From Cohnella pontilimi (GTDB taxonomy: Bacteria > Bacillota > Bacilli > Paenibacillales > Paenibacillaceae): a DNA stretch of 64,000 nt. The stretch is taken from the NCBI RefSeq assembly GCF_005049045.1, contig NZ_SUPK01000003.1, positions 186,001 through 250,000 of the forward strand. Reading direction: 5' to 3'. The position numbers and the translations under genes are program-made. Shown one piece after another: positions 23,732 through 31,896 of this stretch. Each line of letters starts with the position of its first letter. Within the stretch, counting starts at the first letter, position 1. The notes beneath the pieces are model-generated. The model saw nothing but the letters and a program-made list of their open reading frames with translations, ran no database searches and had not been told where the DNA came from.

Positions 23732-24418
23732 ATGCGAAATCATCGCAAAATGAAAAAGATTGCCATTGGCGTTGGGGTGTGCGTTGCCCTCTTCTCACTT
23801 GGCATCATTGGCTACTTCCTATATGGTCCGTCGAAACCCCCTCTTCCCAACCACTCGACGAATATAAAGCCCGTCGACATTACAAGCACCCCTTCCACCT
23901 ATGCGCTGACGAATGAAAAGACACCGGTTGACGTTGAAGTGGAAATGAGCCGTGAATATGCCGCAGCCATCACAACAGAAGACCAGTTTACCGCCCTTTT
24001 GAACGCGATCGACACGCAGCAGAAAGCAAGATACATCGTGAAAAAAATCCACCAGTCGTTGAATGAACGTACCGGCTTCGGGCATTACAGAGCGTTGCTC
24101 AAGAAAAGCTCATCCGGCTGGGACTCCCTGCAAACCGCATCGTTCATGGACGATCGTCTTTACGCAAAGCTGGCGGAAATCATTCCGGAGGATAAATTCG
24201 TCCAAGATATGAATCATGCGGCTGCACTTTCCAACATCGCGAAGAAGAAGCACAGCGTGGCAGCCCTGTTATACCTTCATCGTATTTTTCACGACTTGGA
24301 TTATTGGGCGTTCAGGGACGGAAGTAAAGGCGGGGATTTTTGGGGTGTCACCGAAACCGTCAAATCCGATAAGGCGGATCACGTGGATGAAGTGACGAAA
24401 TTCATCGCCAAGCATTGA
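23732..24418 (+). CDS. Membrane-anchored protein of unknown function
   Basis: About 228 residues. A basic N-terminus (MRNHRKMKK) and one hydrophobic segment (IAIGVGVCVALFSLGIIGYFLYG, about 10-32) suggest a membrane anchor with an extracytoplasmic domain. The domain contains regular helices and a charged centre (KKIHQSLNERTGFGHYRALLKKSSSGWDSLQ); no motif recognised. The start was placed at 23732 after a G-rich stretch; ATGs at 23708 or 23750 are also possible. It lies between ku and ligD-pol on the same strand. Confidence 0.6.
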   Translation: MRNHRKMKKIAIGVGVCVALFSLGIIGYFLYGPSKPPLPNHSTNIKPVDITSTPSTYALTNEKTPVDVEVEMSREYAAAITTEDQFTALLNAIDTQQKARYIVKKIHQSLNERTGFGHYRALLKKSSSGWDSLQTASFMDDRLYAKLAEIIPEDKFVQDMNHAAALSNIAKKKHSVAALLYLHRIFHDLDYWAFRDGSKGGDFWGVTETVKSDKADHVDEVTKFIAKH

Positions 24419-24496
24419 GGGCTCGGTTGCGCGGTCCGCGATTGGGCAAAATGGGTAAAAGGGGGAAAAGCGCACCTGGCGAGGAGGCCGAGCGAT

Positions 24497-25384
24497 ATGC
24501 CCGCCGGAACGATCATTCTCAAACTGGGAGAATACGAGTTAAAAGTGACCCATCCCGATAAAATGATCTGGCCCGACATGAACATCACCAAGCTGGATTA
24601 CATCCAGCGCATGGCGAAGCTTGGGCCCTATTTGCTGCCGCACAGCGAGAACCGGCACCTCACCACCATCCGGTATCCTGAGGGCATCCACGGCGTGTCC
24701 TTTTACCAAAAAAACTGCCCAAAACCTGCGCCGCAATATGTGCGGACCGCCAAGGAAGGCAACATCGAATATGTCGTGCTCGACTCGCTCCCTACGCTGG
24801 TATGGCTGGGGAGCTTATACAGCTTGGAGCTTCACGTCTCCTGCGAGCGAATCGGGGATCCGCTGCCCGACCGCTGGATCATGGACATCGACCCGTCACT
24901 CGAAGAAGAGCCGCGCATTATGGAAGCGGCCTCCCTCGTCGGCGAGCTTCTCCACTCGTTGGGTCTCGATGCCGTGCCGAAAACCTCAGGCGCAACGGGC
25001 ATCCAGATTGTCATGCCGATCGAACGGGGTCCCACGTTTGACGACCTTCGCGCGTTCGGCAAATTCATTTCCGAATACCTCACCGTCCGGAATCCGAAAT
25101 TATTTACGGTGGAGCGGCTCAAAAAAGATCGGGGAGCGCTCATCTATCTCGACTACTTGCAGTTCTACCCCGGCAAAACGCTCGCCGCGCCTTACACAAC
25201 CCGAGCCAGACCGGGAGCGCCGGTGTCCACGCCCCTGACATGGGAAGAAGTCGGTCGCAACCCGCATGCGACCGACTTCAATTTGCTGAATATAGAGGAG
25301 AGGCTGCGCACCCGCGGCGATCTTATTTCGAAGCTGAAACCCCAGCCGCTCTCCCGTGTGCTCCAATCCATCTCGGCATTATAG
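24497..25384 (+). CDS. LigD-type polymerase (PrimPol) domain protein for NHEJ
   Basis: 295 residues, a stand-alone archaeo-eukaryotic primase-like polymerase domain. Seen: VTHPDKMIWPDMNITKLDYIQRM (typical LigD-Pol start), TTIRYPEGIHGVSFYQKN, HVSCERIGDPLPDRWIMDIDPS with the catalytic Asp-x-Asp at about 132-134, and KTSGATGIQIVMPIERG. The role is gap filling at double-strand breaks together with Ku. Neither ligase nor nuclease domain is fused, and no ligase is in the window. SD GAGGAGG at 7 nt before ATG. Confidence 0.9.
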   Translation: MPAGTIILKLGEYELKVTHPDKMIWPDMNITKLDYIQRMAKLGPYLLPHSENRHLTTIRYPEGIHGVSFYQKNCPKPAPQYVRTAKEGNIEYVVLDSLPTLVWLGSLYSLELHVSCERIGDPLPDRWIMDIDPSLEEEPRIMEAASLVGELLHSLGLDAVPKTSGATGIQIVMPIERGPTFDDLRAFGKFISEYLTVRNPKLFTVERLKKDRGALIYLDYLQFYPGKTLAAPYTTRARPGAPVSTPLTWEEVGRNPHATDFNLLNIEERLRTRGDLISKLKPQPLSRVLQSISAL

Positions 25385-25389
25385 ACCGA

Positions 25390-26817
25390 TTACAGCAAGG
25401 GCGACAGCATCCGGGCCAGCGCCTGCTTCGCTTTCTCTTTGCGCGGCCTGCTGCGGAACGCGGTCAGCTCCAGCTCCTGGCTGTCCTTCAAATCCTGCAG
25501 AAAGTCCCTTTCCAGATCGGCGATGCGGTCTTCGTGAAACAGCAGTGCATTCGTCTCGAAATTGCTGAAGAAGCTTCTCAAATCCATATTGGCCGTCCCT
25601 ACGGACGCCATCAGGTTGTCCACGATGACGACCTTGGCGTGGATAAACCCTCTTTTGTACTGCCAGAAGCGAACGCCGTAGCTCATCATCTCATCCACGT
25701 ATGACAGCGTCGCGTGCATGACCAAATACGAATCCGGAACGAACGGCACGATCAAGCGGACATCCACGCCGCTCATCGCCGCGATTTTCAGCGCCATCAA
25801 GATGCTGGCGTCTGGGATGAAATATGGCGTCGTGATCCAGATTCGCTCCTTGGCGACGGACAGCGCGGCGAACAGTGTCTCGTGAATGGCGTCGTCACGC
25901 CGGTTCGGACCGCCGGCCACGATTTGAACCGCTTCTTTCCCTTTGCAATGGTGCAAGGGCAGAAAACCGGGATCCTTCGGATTTTGCCCCGTCGCGGTCT
26001 GCCAATCTTTCAGGAACACTTCCTGCAGGCCGTATACCGCGTCCCCTTCGAGCTCCAGATGCGTATCCCGCCAGAAGCCGAGCCGCGGATGCTTGCCGAG
26101 ATACTCGTCCCCCACGTTAATGCCGCCGACGAACCCTTTCGTACCGTCCACCACCAAAATTTTGCGATGATTGCGGTAGTTCATCCTTTTTTTCATAAAG
26201 GCCGGCCGAAGCGGAAAAAAGCAGGCGAACTCCCCTCCCGCTTCCTTCAGAGGACCAAAGTAACTCCGCTTCAGCTTGATGCTTCCGATTCCGTCGTAAA
26301 GCAGCCGCACTTGCACGCCTTCCTGCGCTTTGCGGACCAGCTCGCTGCGGAACAATCGTCCCGTTTCGTCGTCGCGGAGAATATAAGTCGAAAAATGAAT
26401 ATGATGCTTGGCCGATCGGATCGCGTGCAGCATCGCTTCGTACGTCGCCTCTCCATTAGTGAGCACCCGGGAGCTGTTGCAACCCGTGATCGGAGCCGCG
26501 CCCGCCTTGCGGAGCAGCTTGAACAGCCTCTCCTGATGCTCGAATTCGGGACTCGGCATATCCCCCGGCTCCCCGATCAAGTGGCTTTTGCTCATTATTT
26601 CCGCCCGCCGCTGCTCATCGATCCCTCCGCGTCTCCGTACTCTTCTCCGTCTGCGGTATTCGTGAGCCAGGAAGTAGTAGAGAATAAAACCGACAATCGG
26701 AAACAAGAACAGGATGAACAACCAGGCCATCGCATTGGCGGGGCGTCTGTATTCCAACACGAGGATCGTTCCCGCCTGGAACACGAACACGATCAGAACG
26801 ACGAGCAGCCAATGCAT
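25390..26817 (-). CDS. cls: Cardiolipin synthase
   Basis: 475 residues. Two N-terminal membrane helices (about 3-20 and 28-50), then two phospholipase-D modules: NHRKILVVDGTKGFVGGINVGDEY at about 215-238 (HxK(x)4D) and HAKVVIVDNLMASVGTANMDLRS at about 393-415. Condenses two phosphatidylglycerols into cardiolipin at the membrane. It ends 5 nt from the convergent ligD-pol stop with no terminator between. A promoter (26883-26911) precedes it. Confidence 0.95.
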   Translation of the reverse strand: MHWLLVVLIVFVFQAGTILVLEYRRPANAMAWLFILFLFPIVGFILYYFLAHEYRRRRRVRRRGGIDEQRRAEIMSKSHLIGEPGDMPSPEFEHQERLFKLLRKAGAAPITGCNSSRVLTNGEATYEAMLHAIRSAKHHIHFSTYILRDDETGRLFRSELVRKAQEGVQVRLLYDGIGSIKLKRSYFGPLKEAGGEFACFFPLRPAFMKKRMNYRNHRKILVVDGTKGFVGGINVGDEYLGKHPRLGFWRDTHLELEGDAVYGLQEVFLKDWQTATGQNPKDPGFLPLHHCKGKEAVQIVAGGPNRRDDAIHETLFAALSVAKERIWITTPYFIPDASILMALKIAAMSGVDVRLIVPFVPDSYLVMHATLSYVDEMMSYGVRFWQYKRGFIHAKVVIVDNLMASVGTANMDLRSFFSNFETNALLFHEDRIADLERDFLQDLKDSQELELTAFRSRPRKEKAKQALARMLSPLL

Positions 26818-26882
26818 CCGTATTCCCCTTTTCGCGCAATATGTAGAAAATGCATGCTTAGGATGAGAAATTCCTCAGCATC

Positions 26883-26911
26883 ATATTACCCTTCGAGCAA
26901 GCATGCCGCAA
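26883..26911 (-). promoter_or_regulatory. Candidate sigma-A promoter for cls
   Basis: Minus strand: TTGCGG (26906-26911), 17-nt spacer, TAATAT (26883-26888), about 65 nt before the cls start. Moderate match. Confidence 0.45.
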
Positions 26912-26943
26912 TTATATCCTCCTTACCCAAGTTTCGTGGGAAT

Positions 26944-26981
26944 AAAAAAACGAGACAGGCGGGTGATGCCCGCTTGCCTCG
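26944..26981 (-). terminator. Terminator of the GT8-GT4 pair
   Basis: Stem CGAGGCAAGCGGG/CCCGCCTGTCTCG with TTTTTTT after it on the minus strand, just beyond the stop at 26994. Confidence 0.9.
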
Positions 26982-26993
26982 CTTCAACCGTAT

Positions 26994-28133
26994 TTAAGCC
27001 AAAAACCTGCCGTAACGCTCGCCGAACAGTTTCTCGTTGCGGAGCATTTGCGCGAAAATGGACATGTGAGACGCCGCCGGCGGTTTTCCCGCTTCCTTCA
27101 TCCGGTGCAGCAGCAGCTTCATTTTATCCGCCAAATCTTCCGGGTTTTCCGCCTTAAAGGTGGCGCCAAGCAAGTACGTATCGATCGTATACCCCATCTC
27201 GCCGTAACGCGGACCGACAATGAATTTCCGGTGAGCCGCCGCTTCCGCCAGCGGACTGCTGAGACCGGTATACATCCGCCGGTGAGGCAGCACGACGGCA
27301 TGGCACTGCTCGAAATAGTACTGCTTCACCCGCTCAGGGATATGCCGAATGTCTAGATACAGCTTGTCCCGTACGCCGTAGTGCTCCGCCATCCGGTCGA
27401 GATCCGCTTGGGTGTAATCCCCTTCCGGACCGGCCACGATCACGGTGAACTCATAATCCCGCAGCACCGTGAGCGACTCCAGCAGCACATCGATCCCTTT
27501 TTCGTAATTCAACGTCCCCAAACAGAGAAATAACGGATGCCGTCTGCCGGACAACTCGCGCCGGATTTTCTCGAGCTGTCCCGACGATTCCAGGCTGTGG
27601 CGTTTAAAATACGGAATATGGATATTGGCGACTTTGGACTCGTCCAAGCCGTCCATCAGCATTTTTTGATGGGTGTAGTTGCCGTGGACCACCACTTTGT
27701 TCACAATCCCGAGCTTCAACAGCAGCAACAGTGCCATTCTTTTCAGCCATTGTTCCGGATATCCGTGCAGCGTACCCGTCACATGGATACGCCACGCGAA
27801 GGGAAGCAGCAACAACAGGCTGAACACATTGCTGTCCAAGTGGAACAGGTGCACTTTGCGGTACCCTTCTCTTCCGGCCAATAAGAACATGCCTAGCAAG
27901 AACAGCGTCCGCCGCCATAAGTTTACGCGCCCTTGGGGACGGTGCTCCGGCTGCAGGTGGTGGACTTTGACACCCGATTCCGTCAATGCCTCCACAATTC
28001 GCTCGTTGTCTGTCATGGTCAAATAGCCGACTTGTTCGAAGTGTTCTTGTTTCTTGATATGCTGCAGCACCGTTACGTTATACAAATCGTCCTGCTCGTC
28101 TCCCGACAAATCGTAGCCTAGAATGCGCGGCAT
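26994..28133 (-). CDS. Glycosyltransferase, GT4/GT1-like (GT-B fold)
   Basis: About 379 residues. The C-terminal half shows the GT-B donor-binding pattern: PLFLCLGTLNYEKGIDVLLESL, FTVIVAGPEGDY, ARHIP-type loop, then MYTGLSSPLAEAAAHRKFIVGPRYGEMG with the EAAAH variant of the E-x7-E motif. The N-terminal half carries HLFHLDSN and THGY-like acceptor region. Sugar unknown. The start (28133, MPRILGYD) is two bases after the GT8 stop; an ATG four codons upstream abuts AAAGGA with no spacing. Probably surface glycan synthesis with the GT8 gene. Confidence 0.82.
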   Translation of the reverse strand: MPRILGYDLSGDEQDDLYNVTVLQHIKKQEHFEQVGYLTMTDNERIVEALTESGVKVHHLQPEHRPQGRVNLWRRTLFLLGMFLLAGREGYRKVHLFHLDSNVFSLLLLLPFAWRIHVTGTLHGYPEQWLKRMALLLLLKLGIVNKVVVHGNYTHQKMLMDGLDESKVANIHIPYFKRHSLESSGQLEKIRRELSGRRHPLFLCLGTLNYEKGIDVLLESLTVLRDYEFTVIVAGPEGDYTQADLDRMAEHYGVRDKLYLDIRHIPERVKQYYFEQCHAVVLPHRRMYTGLSSPLAEAAAHRKFIVGPRYGEMGYTIDTYLLGATFKAENPEDLADKMKLLLHRMKEAGKPPAASHMSIFAQMLRNEKLFGERYGRFLA

Positions 28134-28135
28134 GC

Positions 28136-29074
28136 TCAGAACCATTCCTTTCGGTCAGCTTTCTCAGTCAGCATCGACTTCAGTTTGGTCAACCACGAAT
28201 AGGCAGCCGTAGGGAAAAGTTGCTTTTTTAAACGCTTTCGAAAACGTTTCATGACGAGCGACCGGTTTTTCTCCGGCTCGTATGATCTCCAACCGGTCAT
28301 CCGGAGGTACCGGTAATACTCGCCTTGGAACGGGTGATCGTTATCGTAGTGCCACGGCTTGGACTCCCCTGCAAAATGGATGATTGCCGGCAGTCCGGCC
28401 ATCGCCTGCTTCCGCGTAATCCGGTCCGTATGGCAATTCCAGCCGACCGGCAGTTCGAGCCATTCGGCTTGAAGCACCGCATTCAAAGCATCCTGGTCAT
28501 GATGCAGCAGCTTATCCGGGTAACGCCGAATGAATGCCCAAGCTTTCTCCGTAATTCCCCTCCCTCTCCATTGGTCCATGTCGATCAGCAGCACGCCCGC
28601 ATTGAAATAGGGCCAGCCTGCCGGCAGGTTCAGCTCTTTGCGCCTCCCGGCCCCTCTGAAGTCCCTTACTGCGCCGATGACCCGGCCGGCGAGATCGGTC
28701 GCCCAGAGCGTGCTGATATCACCCGTTACGACGATGTCGGAGTCCAGATAGATGGCTCTGCTTACGGACAACAGCGAAGGAAGGCTGGGTATCGAGAGCT
28801 TCCGGTACGCAGCTTTCAAGTCCGGGTTGACGTCTCCCGCATGCAGGTCCGTCATCTCTTCCCAACGATGGAAGCGGATTTCCGCTCCATATTGCTCGGC
28901 AATCAGCTCCAGCCTCATTTGATTGACCCGGGTCAAATCATCGTGGAGCACATGCAGGCATACGCGGGATTCCGGCGCCTTGTTGATCAGGAGAGAGCAT
29001 ATGGTGACAGCCAGATGCTGGACGTTACGACTGTCCGTAATCGATAAGACGTGGATGTTCTCGTCGATTCGCAT
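28136..29074 (-). CDS. Glycosyltransferase family 8 protein
   Basis: 312 residues, GT-A fold. IHVLSITDSRNVQHLAVTICSLL at the start, metal-binding DxD in RAIYLDSDIVVTGD (about 107-120), WPYFNAGVLLIDMDQW, HHDQDALNAVL (catalytic-region HxDQ), and HFAGESKPWHYD at about 249-260: the full GT8 motif series. The C-terminal ~45 residues are basic. Likely a retaining UDP-Gal or UDP-Glc transferase. Divergent from the aminopeptidase-like gene across a 106-nt region with two XRE-type palindromes. Confidence 0.9.
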   Translation of the reverse strand: MRIDENIHVLSITDSRNVQHLAVTICSLLINKAPESRVCLHVLHDDLTRVNQMRLELIAEQYGAEIRFHRWEEMTDLHAGDVNPDLKAAYRKLSIPSLPSLLSVSRAIYLDSDIVVTGDISTLWATDLAGRVIGAVRDFRGAGRRKELNLPAGWPYFNAGVLLIDMDQWRGRGITEKAWAFIRRYPDKLLHHDQDALNAVLQAEWLELPVGWNCHTDRITRKQAMAGLPAIIHFAGESKPWHYDNDHPFQGEYYRYLRMTGWRSYEPEKNRSLVMKRFRKRLKKQLFPTAAYSWLTKLKSMLTEKADRKEWF

Positions 29075-29099
29075 GGGATCATCCTATCCGCGGCAGTAT

Positions 29100-29146
29100 G
29101 ATACAGAAGGTATACTTGATTCCTAATTTATGATACAATTGGTATC
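29100..29146. promoter_or_regulatory. Divergent promoter region with two XRE-type palindromes
   Basis: Site A GATACA-GAA-GGTATA (29100-29114) and site B GATACA-ATT-GGTATC (29132-29146) are 32 bp apart centre to centre. On the minus strand TTGTAT (29133-29138) and TATACC (29109-29114), with 18-nt spacing, form a promoter for the GT8 gene, so site B covers its -35 and site A its -10. A plus-strand promoter for the aminopeptidase-like gene (TTGATT 29117-29122) is less clear. The same palindrome occurs at other surface-gene promoters in the window. Confidence 0.65.
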
Positions 29147-29180
29147 GTGTCAAGAAAGCCGGAGGAGGATTTACGCATCA

Positions 29181-30482
29181 ATGCTCATGGAACTTTTCGA
29201 CCGCCTGTCTTTAATTCCTCAAGGGGCTGCCGGGCCTTGCGTCCGGGAGACACTCCGCACCCTCGGCGAAACGGTTCCGATTCGGCAACGGGAATATCCG
29301 ACGGGAACAGCGTGCTACGACTGGACCGTCCCCCAGGAATGGAGCGTCCGCCAAGCTTATATCCTAGACGGACAAGGGCGGAGGCTTGTTGATTACCGCG
29401 ATCATCCGCTGCATCTGGTGGAGCGAACCGTGCCCATACGAAAAGTCGTCTCCCGTGAAGAGCTGCTGCGGCATTTGCATACCCGCCCTGATTTGCCTGA
29501 TTCGATTCCTTATGTCAGCGCACTTGGCGGTGAGGATTGGGGTTTTTGCCTGGAGCACCGACGTTTGGCGGAGTTCACGGAGGATCTGTACGAGGTCGTC
29601 ATCGACGCCGAGCTGGCGGAAGGGACGATGACGATCGGGGAAGGGTTTATTCAAGGGAAAACCGATCGGGAAATTTTACTGTCCGCGAATATCTGGCCTT
29701 CTTCCTTGGCCGTGAGCGGGCTGTCCGGCCCGATTGTTCAAACGATGATTTACCGCAAGCTGCTCGAAAGAACGAATTTGAAGTACAGCTACCGGTTTCT
29801 CTACCTGCCGGAGACGATCGGATCCATTCTTTACTTGAGCCGGCACGGCGAACATCTCAGAAGTCGAATGGCTGCGGGTTATGTGGTTGCTTGCGTGGGA
29901 CACGGCGAATCGTATACATACAAAAAAAGCCGGCGTGGCCACTCGCTTGCCGACAAGGCGGCGCTGCACATTTTGAAGCAATCGGGCGTGCCTTATCGGG
30001 TGGTCGACTGGTCCCCGATCGGCGGCGACGAGCGTCATTACGGCAGTCAGGCTTTCGATCTTCCGGTAGGCAGCCTGATGCGGACGGCGTACGCCGATTA
30101 TCCGGAGTACCGCACGTCTCTCGACAACCGTACGCTGATCTCTGAGGTGGCGATGCGGCAGACGGTCGATCTGTACCTCGACGTGTTGATGACGATCGAA
30201 TCGAATGAAAGATATCAAGCCATGCAGGTTCACGGCCAACCGAAGCTGGACCCGAAGGCGTTGTATCCGTTCGGCGGAGCACCCCGGATCGAAGCGCTGG
30301 AACGGTTAACCGCCGTCTACTCTTACCTGCTCGCGTTCAGTGACGGAACGCATGATGTGATCGATATCGCCGACAAACTTAATTTAACGGGCAAGGATAT
30401 CGCGGAAGCCTGTTCCGCGCTGGAGCGAGAAGGGCTGCTTCGTCCGGTATCCGATGCCGCTGAAAGAGCTGGTGTGCTATGA
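29181..30482 (+). CDS. DUF4910/DUF2172-type aminopeptidase-like protein, metal ligands apparently lost
   Basis: About 433 residues. Layout as in aminopeptidase-like proteins of surface-glycan loci: M28-like fold, inserted domain (YDWTVPQEWSVRQAYILD), and a C-terminal winged-helix region (about 370-425). From memory the family's metal motif reads HVCHPSLANDNLSG; here 168-183 is SANIWPSSLAVSGLSG, so expected His and Asp are gone. The His of YHTSADN is Arg (EYRTSLDN, 308-316). PETIGS (210-215) and GGDERHY (281-287) remain. It may be a non-catalytic glycan-binding or regulatory relative. ATG 29181 is 12 nt from GGAGG. Overlaps the next gene by ATGA. Confidence 0.75.
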   Translation: MLMELFDRLSLIPQGAAGPCVRETLRTLGETVPIRQREYPTGTACYDWTVPQEWSVRQAYILDGQGRRLVDYRDHPLHLVERTVPIRKVVSREELLRHLHTRPDLPDSIPYVSALGGEDWGFCLEHRRLAEFTEDLYEVVIDAELAEGTMTIGEGFIQGKTDREILLSANIWPSSLAVSGLSGPIVQTMIYRKLLERTNLKYSYRFLYLPETIGSILYLSRHGEHLRSRMAAGYVVACVGHGESYTYKKSRRGHSLADKAALHILKQSGVPYRVVDWSPIGGDERHYGSQAFDLPVGSLMRTAYADYPEYRTSLDNRTLISEVAMRQTVDLYLDVLMTIESNERYQAMQVHGQPKLDPKALYPFGGAPRIEALERLTAVYSYLLAFSDGTHDVIDIADKLNLTGKDIAEACSALEREGLLRPVSDAAERAGVL

Positions 30483-31348
30483 AACTTGCGATCGGATCCC
30501 AGTTGTTCGGCATGGACCCTGACACCCGGGGTGACGCACGCATATCCCCGCAGGAGGTACAAGCCATCCTGGCCTATGCCCGGCGAGCCGCCCTCGATAT
30601 GGTCGACACGGCGCCCGATTACGGCCGAAGCGAGTTTGTGCTCGGCGCGGAAGGCGGCGAGGCACTCCCCCGCAAAATCGTCACCAAGACGCCGGTCTTC
30701 CACTCCGACTCGATCGGCTACGAAGACATGCTTCTTCTGACGACCTCGTTCTCCCGCTCCTTGTGGCGCCTCCGCACAAGCCGGATTTACGGCCTTGTCG
30801 TACAGCGGGGTTTCGACCTGATGAAGCCGGGCGCGGAGGCCATATACGCCCAACTGAAGCAGTGGAAAGCAGAAGGCAAAGTCGAAAAAATCGGCGTTTT
30901 CGTACGGGATGCGCAAGAGTTGGATGCCCTGTTGTCCCAGTATGCGTTCGACATCGTGCAGCTCCCCGTTAACGTATTGGATCAAAGAATGCCGGACAGC
31001 GGAGCTCTTCGCCGGTTGAAGCTGAAGGGTGTCGAAATCCACGCGCGCTCCGTTTTCTCAGACGGGCTGCTGCTGACGAAGCCGGAAGAGCTTCCGTCCC
31101 GCTACGCGTCCTATCGGGATCATCTCGAGCAGTACCACGGCAAGCTGCAGGACCGGAGAATGCAGCCGGTCGAAGCTGCCCTGCTGTTCATCCGCAGCGT
31201 CCCGCAAATCGACTATGCCATCGTCGAGATCAACAGCTTGGCGCATCTCAAAGAAGTCCATGCCGCCTTCGCGGTGAGGGCCGGCCTCGACTTCCCTTTC
31301 CGCCGGTTCGCCTTGAACGAAGAGCTGAATTTGATGGATTCGATGTAG
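30479..31348 (+). CDS. Aldo/keto reductase-like protein, catalytic His replaced
   Basis: 289 residues, TIM-barrel AKR of the kind found in surface-glycan clusters (NVLDQR, EIHARSVFSDGLLL, INSLAHLKEV). Of the catalytic tetrad, Asp43 (VDTAPDYG), Tyr48 and Lys70 (VTKTP) are present, but the His expected in LLLHN/LVLHR is Gln109 (GLVVQRGFD). The usual nucleotide-binding GVNS is EINS. It may have lowered or altered activity. Coupled by ATGA overlap to the aminopeptidase-like gene, forming a two-gene operon ended by the terminator at 31427. Confidence 0.8.
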   Translation: MKLAIGSQLFGMDPDTRGDARISPQEVQAILAYARRAALDMVDTAPDYGRSEFVLGAEGGEALPRKIVTKTPVFHSDSIGYEDMLLLTTSFSRSLWRLRTSRIYGLVVQRGFDLMKPGAEAIYAQLKQWKAEGKVEKIGVFVRDAQELDALLSQYAFDIVQLPVNVLDQRMPDSGALRRLKLKGVEIHARSVFSDGLLLTKPEELPSRYASYRDHLEQYHGKLQDRRMQPVEAALLFIRSVPQIDYAIVEINSLAHLKEVHAAFAVRAGLDFPFRRFALNEELNLMDSM

Positions 31349-31426
31349 TAAATTCGCAACCCCCGAGACCGGCGCCTTAGAATTTGATGTACATCCCCAA
31401 TCTGCTTTCGGATTGTGAATGAGAAT

Positions 31427-31459
31427 AAGCTCACGAGACCATGTCTCGTGAGCTTTTTT
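31427..31459 (+). terminator. Terminator of the aminopeptidase-like/AKR operon
   Basis: AAGCTCACGAGAC-CAT-GTCTCGTGAGCTT followed by TTTT, about 80 nt after the AKR stop. Confidence 0.92.
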
Positions 31460-31481
31460 GTTCGCGTACCTTACGTTAGAA

Positions 31482-31503
31482 AAAGACCCCTGGTGGGGTC
31501 TTT
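31482..31503. terminator. Terminator of mazEF (usable in both directions)
   Basis: AAAGACCCC-TGGT-GGGGTCTTT; on the minus strand it is followed by TTC after TTTTT. Lies 16 nt beyond the mazF stop. Confidence 0.8.
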
Positions 31504-31518
31504 CTTGATGCGACACTG

Positions 31519-31896
31519 TCACGCAAGAATGGAACGTACGTTAGTGATAACCTGTATGAAAAACTGTGATGTTGGGTCGACTTGACCAACCACCTCAGCA
31601 TTCCTCGCACTTAGATCGAGTGATTTACATTGATCAGTTAATACTGCGCCGCTGAGTTCCGGTTGCGTAACCCATGTCCCAGCTGTGGCGATTCCTGAAG
31701 GAACCGGAACTTCAAACGGATAACCTTTTGTTTGGTTCGTTACTGGAACGACAAAGGCAAACGACGAATTGTGCGGATCGATAAGTCCGTCTGATAGCAC
31801 GATTGCGGGACGATAACCAGCTTGTTCGTGTCCAGCCTGAGGGCTTAGGCGCATCCATACTACGCTTCCGCGTTGAACGGTTCCGGTAATAGCCAT
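31519..31896 (-). CDS. mazF: MazF/PemK-family mRNA interferase toxin
   Basis: 125 residues. Signatures: RGSVVWMRLSPQAGHEQAGYRPAIVLS (G-D/S-I-V-W...GHEQAG-x-RPA-VLS), VPVTNQTKGYPFEVPVP, and AVLTDQCKSLDLSARNAEVVG. These resemble the E. coli MazF type (TTQSKGYPFEV, ADQVKS) more than the Bacillus NdoA type. Ribosome-independent sequence-specific RNase, neutralised by the antitoxin immediately upstream; the two genes abut with no gap. Confidence 0.9.
   Translation of the reverse strand: MAITGTVQRGSVVWMRLSPQAGHEQAGYRPAIVLSDGLIDPHNSSFAFVVPVTNQTKGYPFEVPVPSGIATAGTWVTQPELSGAVLTDQCKSLDLSARNAEVVGQVDPTSQFFIQVITNVRSILA

Noticed and set aside
25714-26997. 427-codon plus-strand ORF
   Set aside because: Antisense shadow of cardiolipin synthase, which has both HKD motifs.
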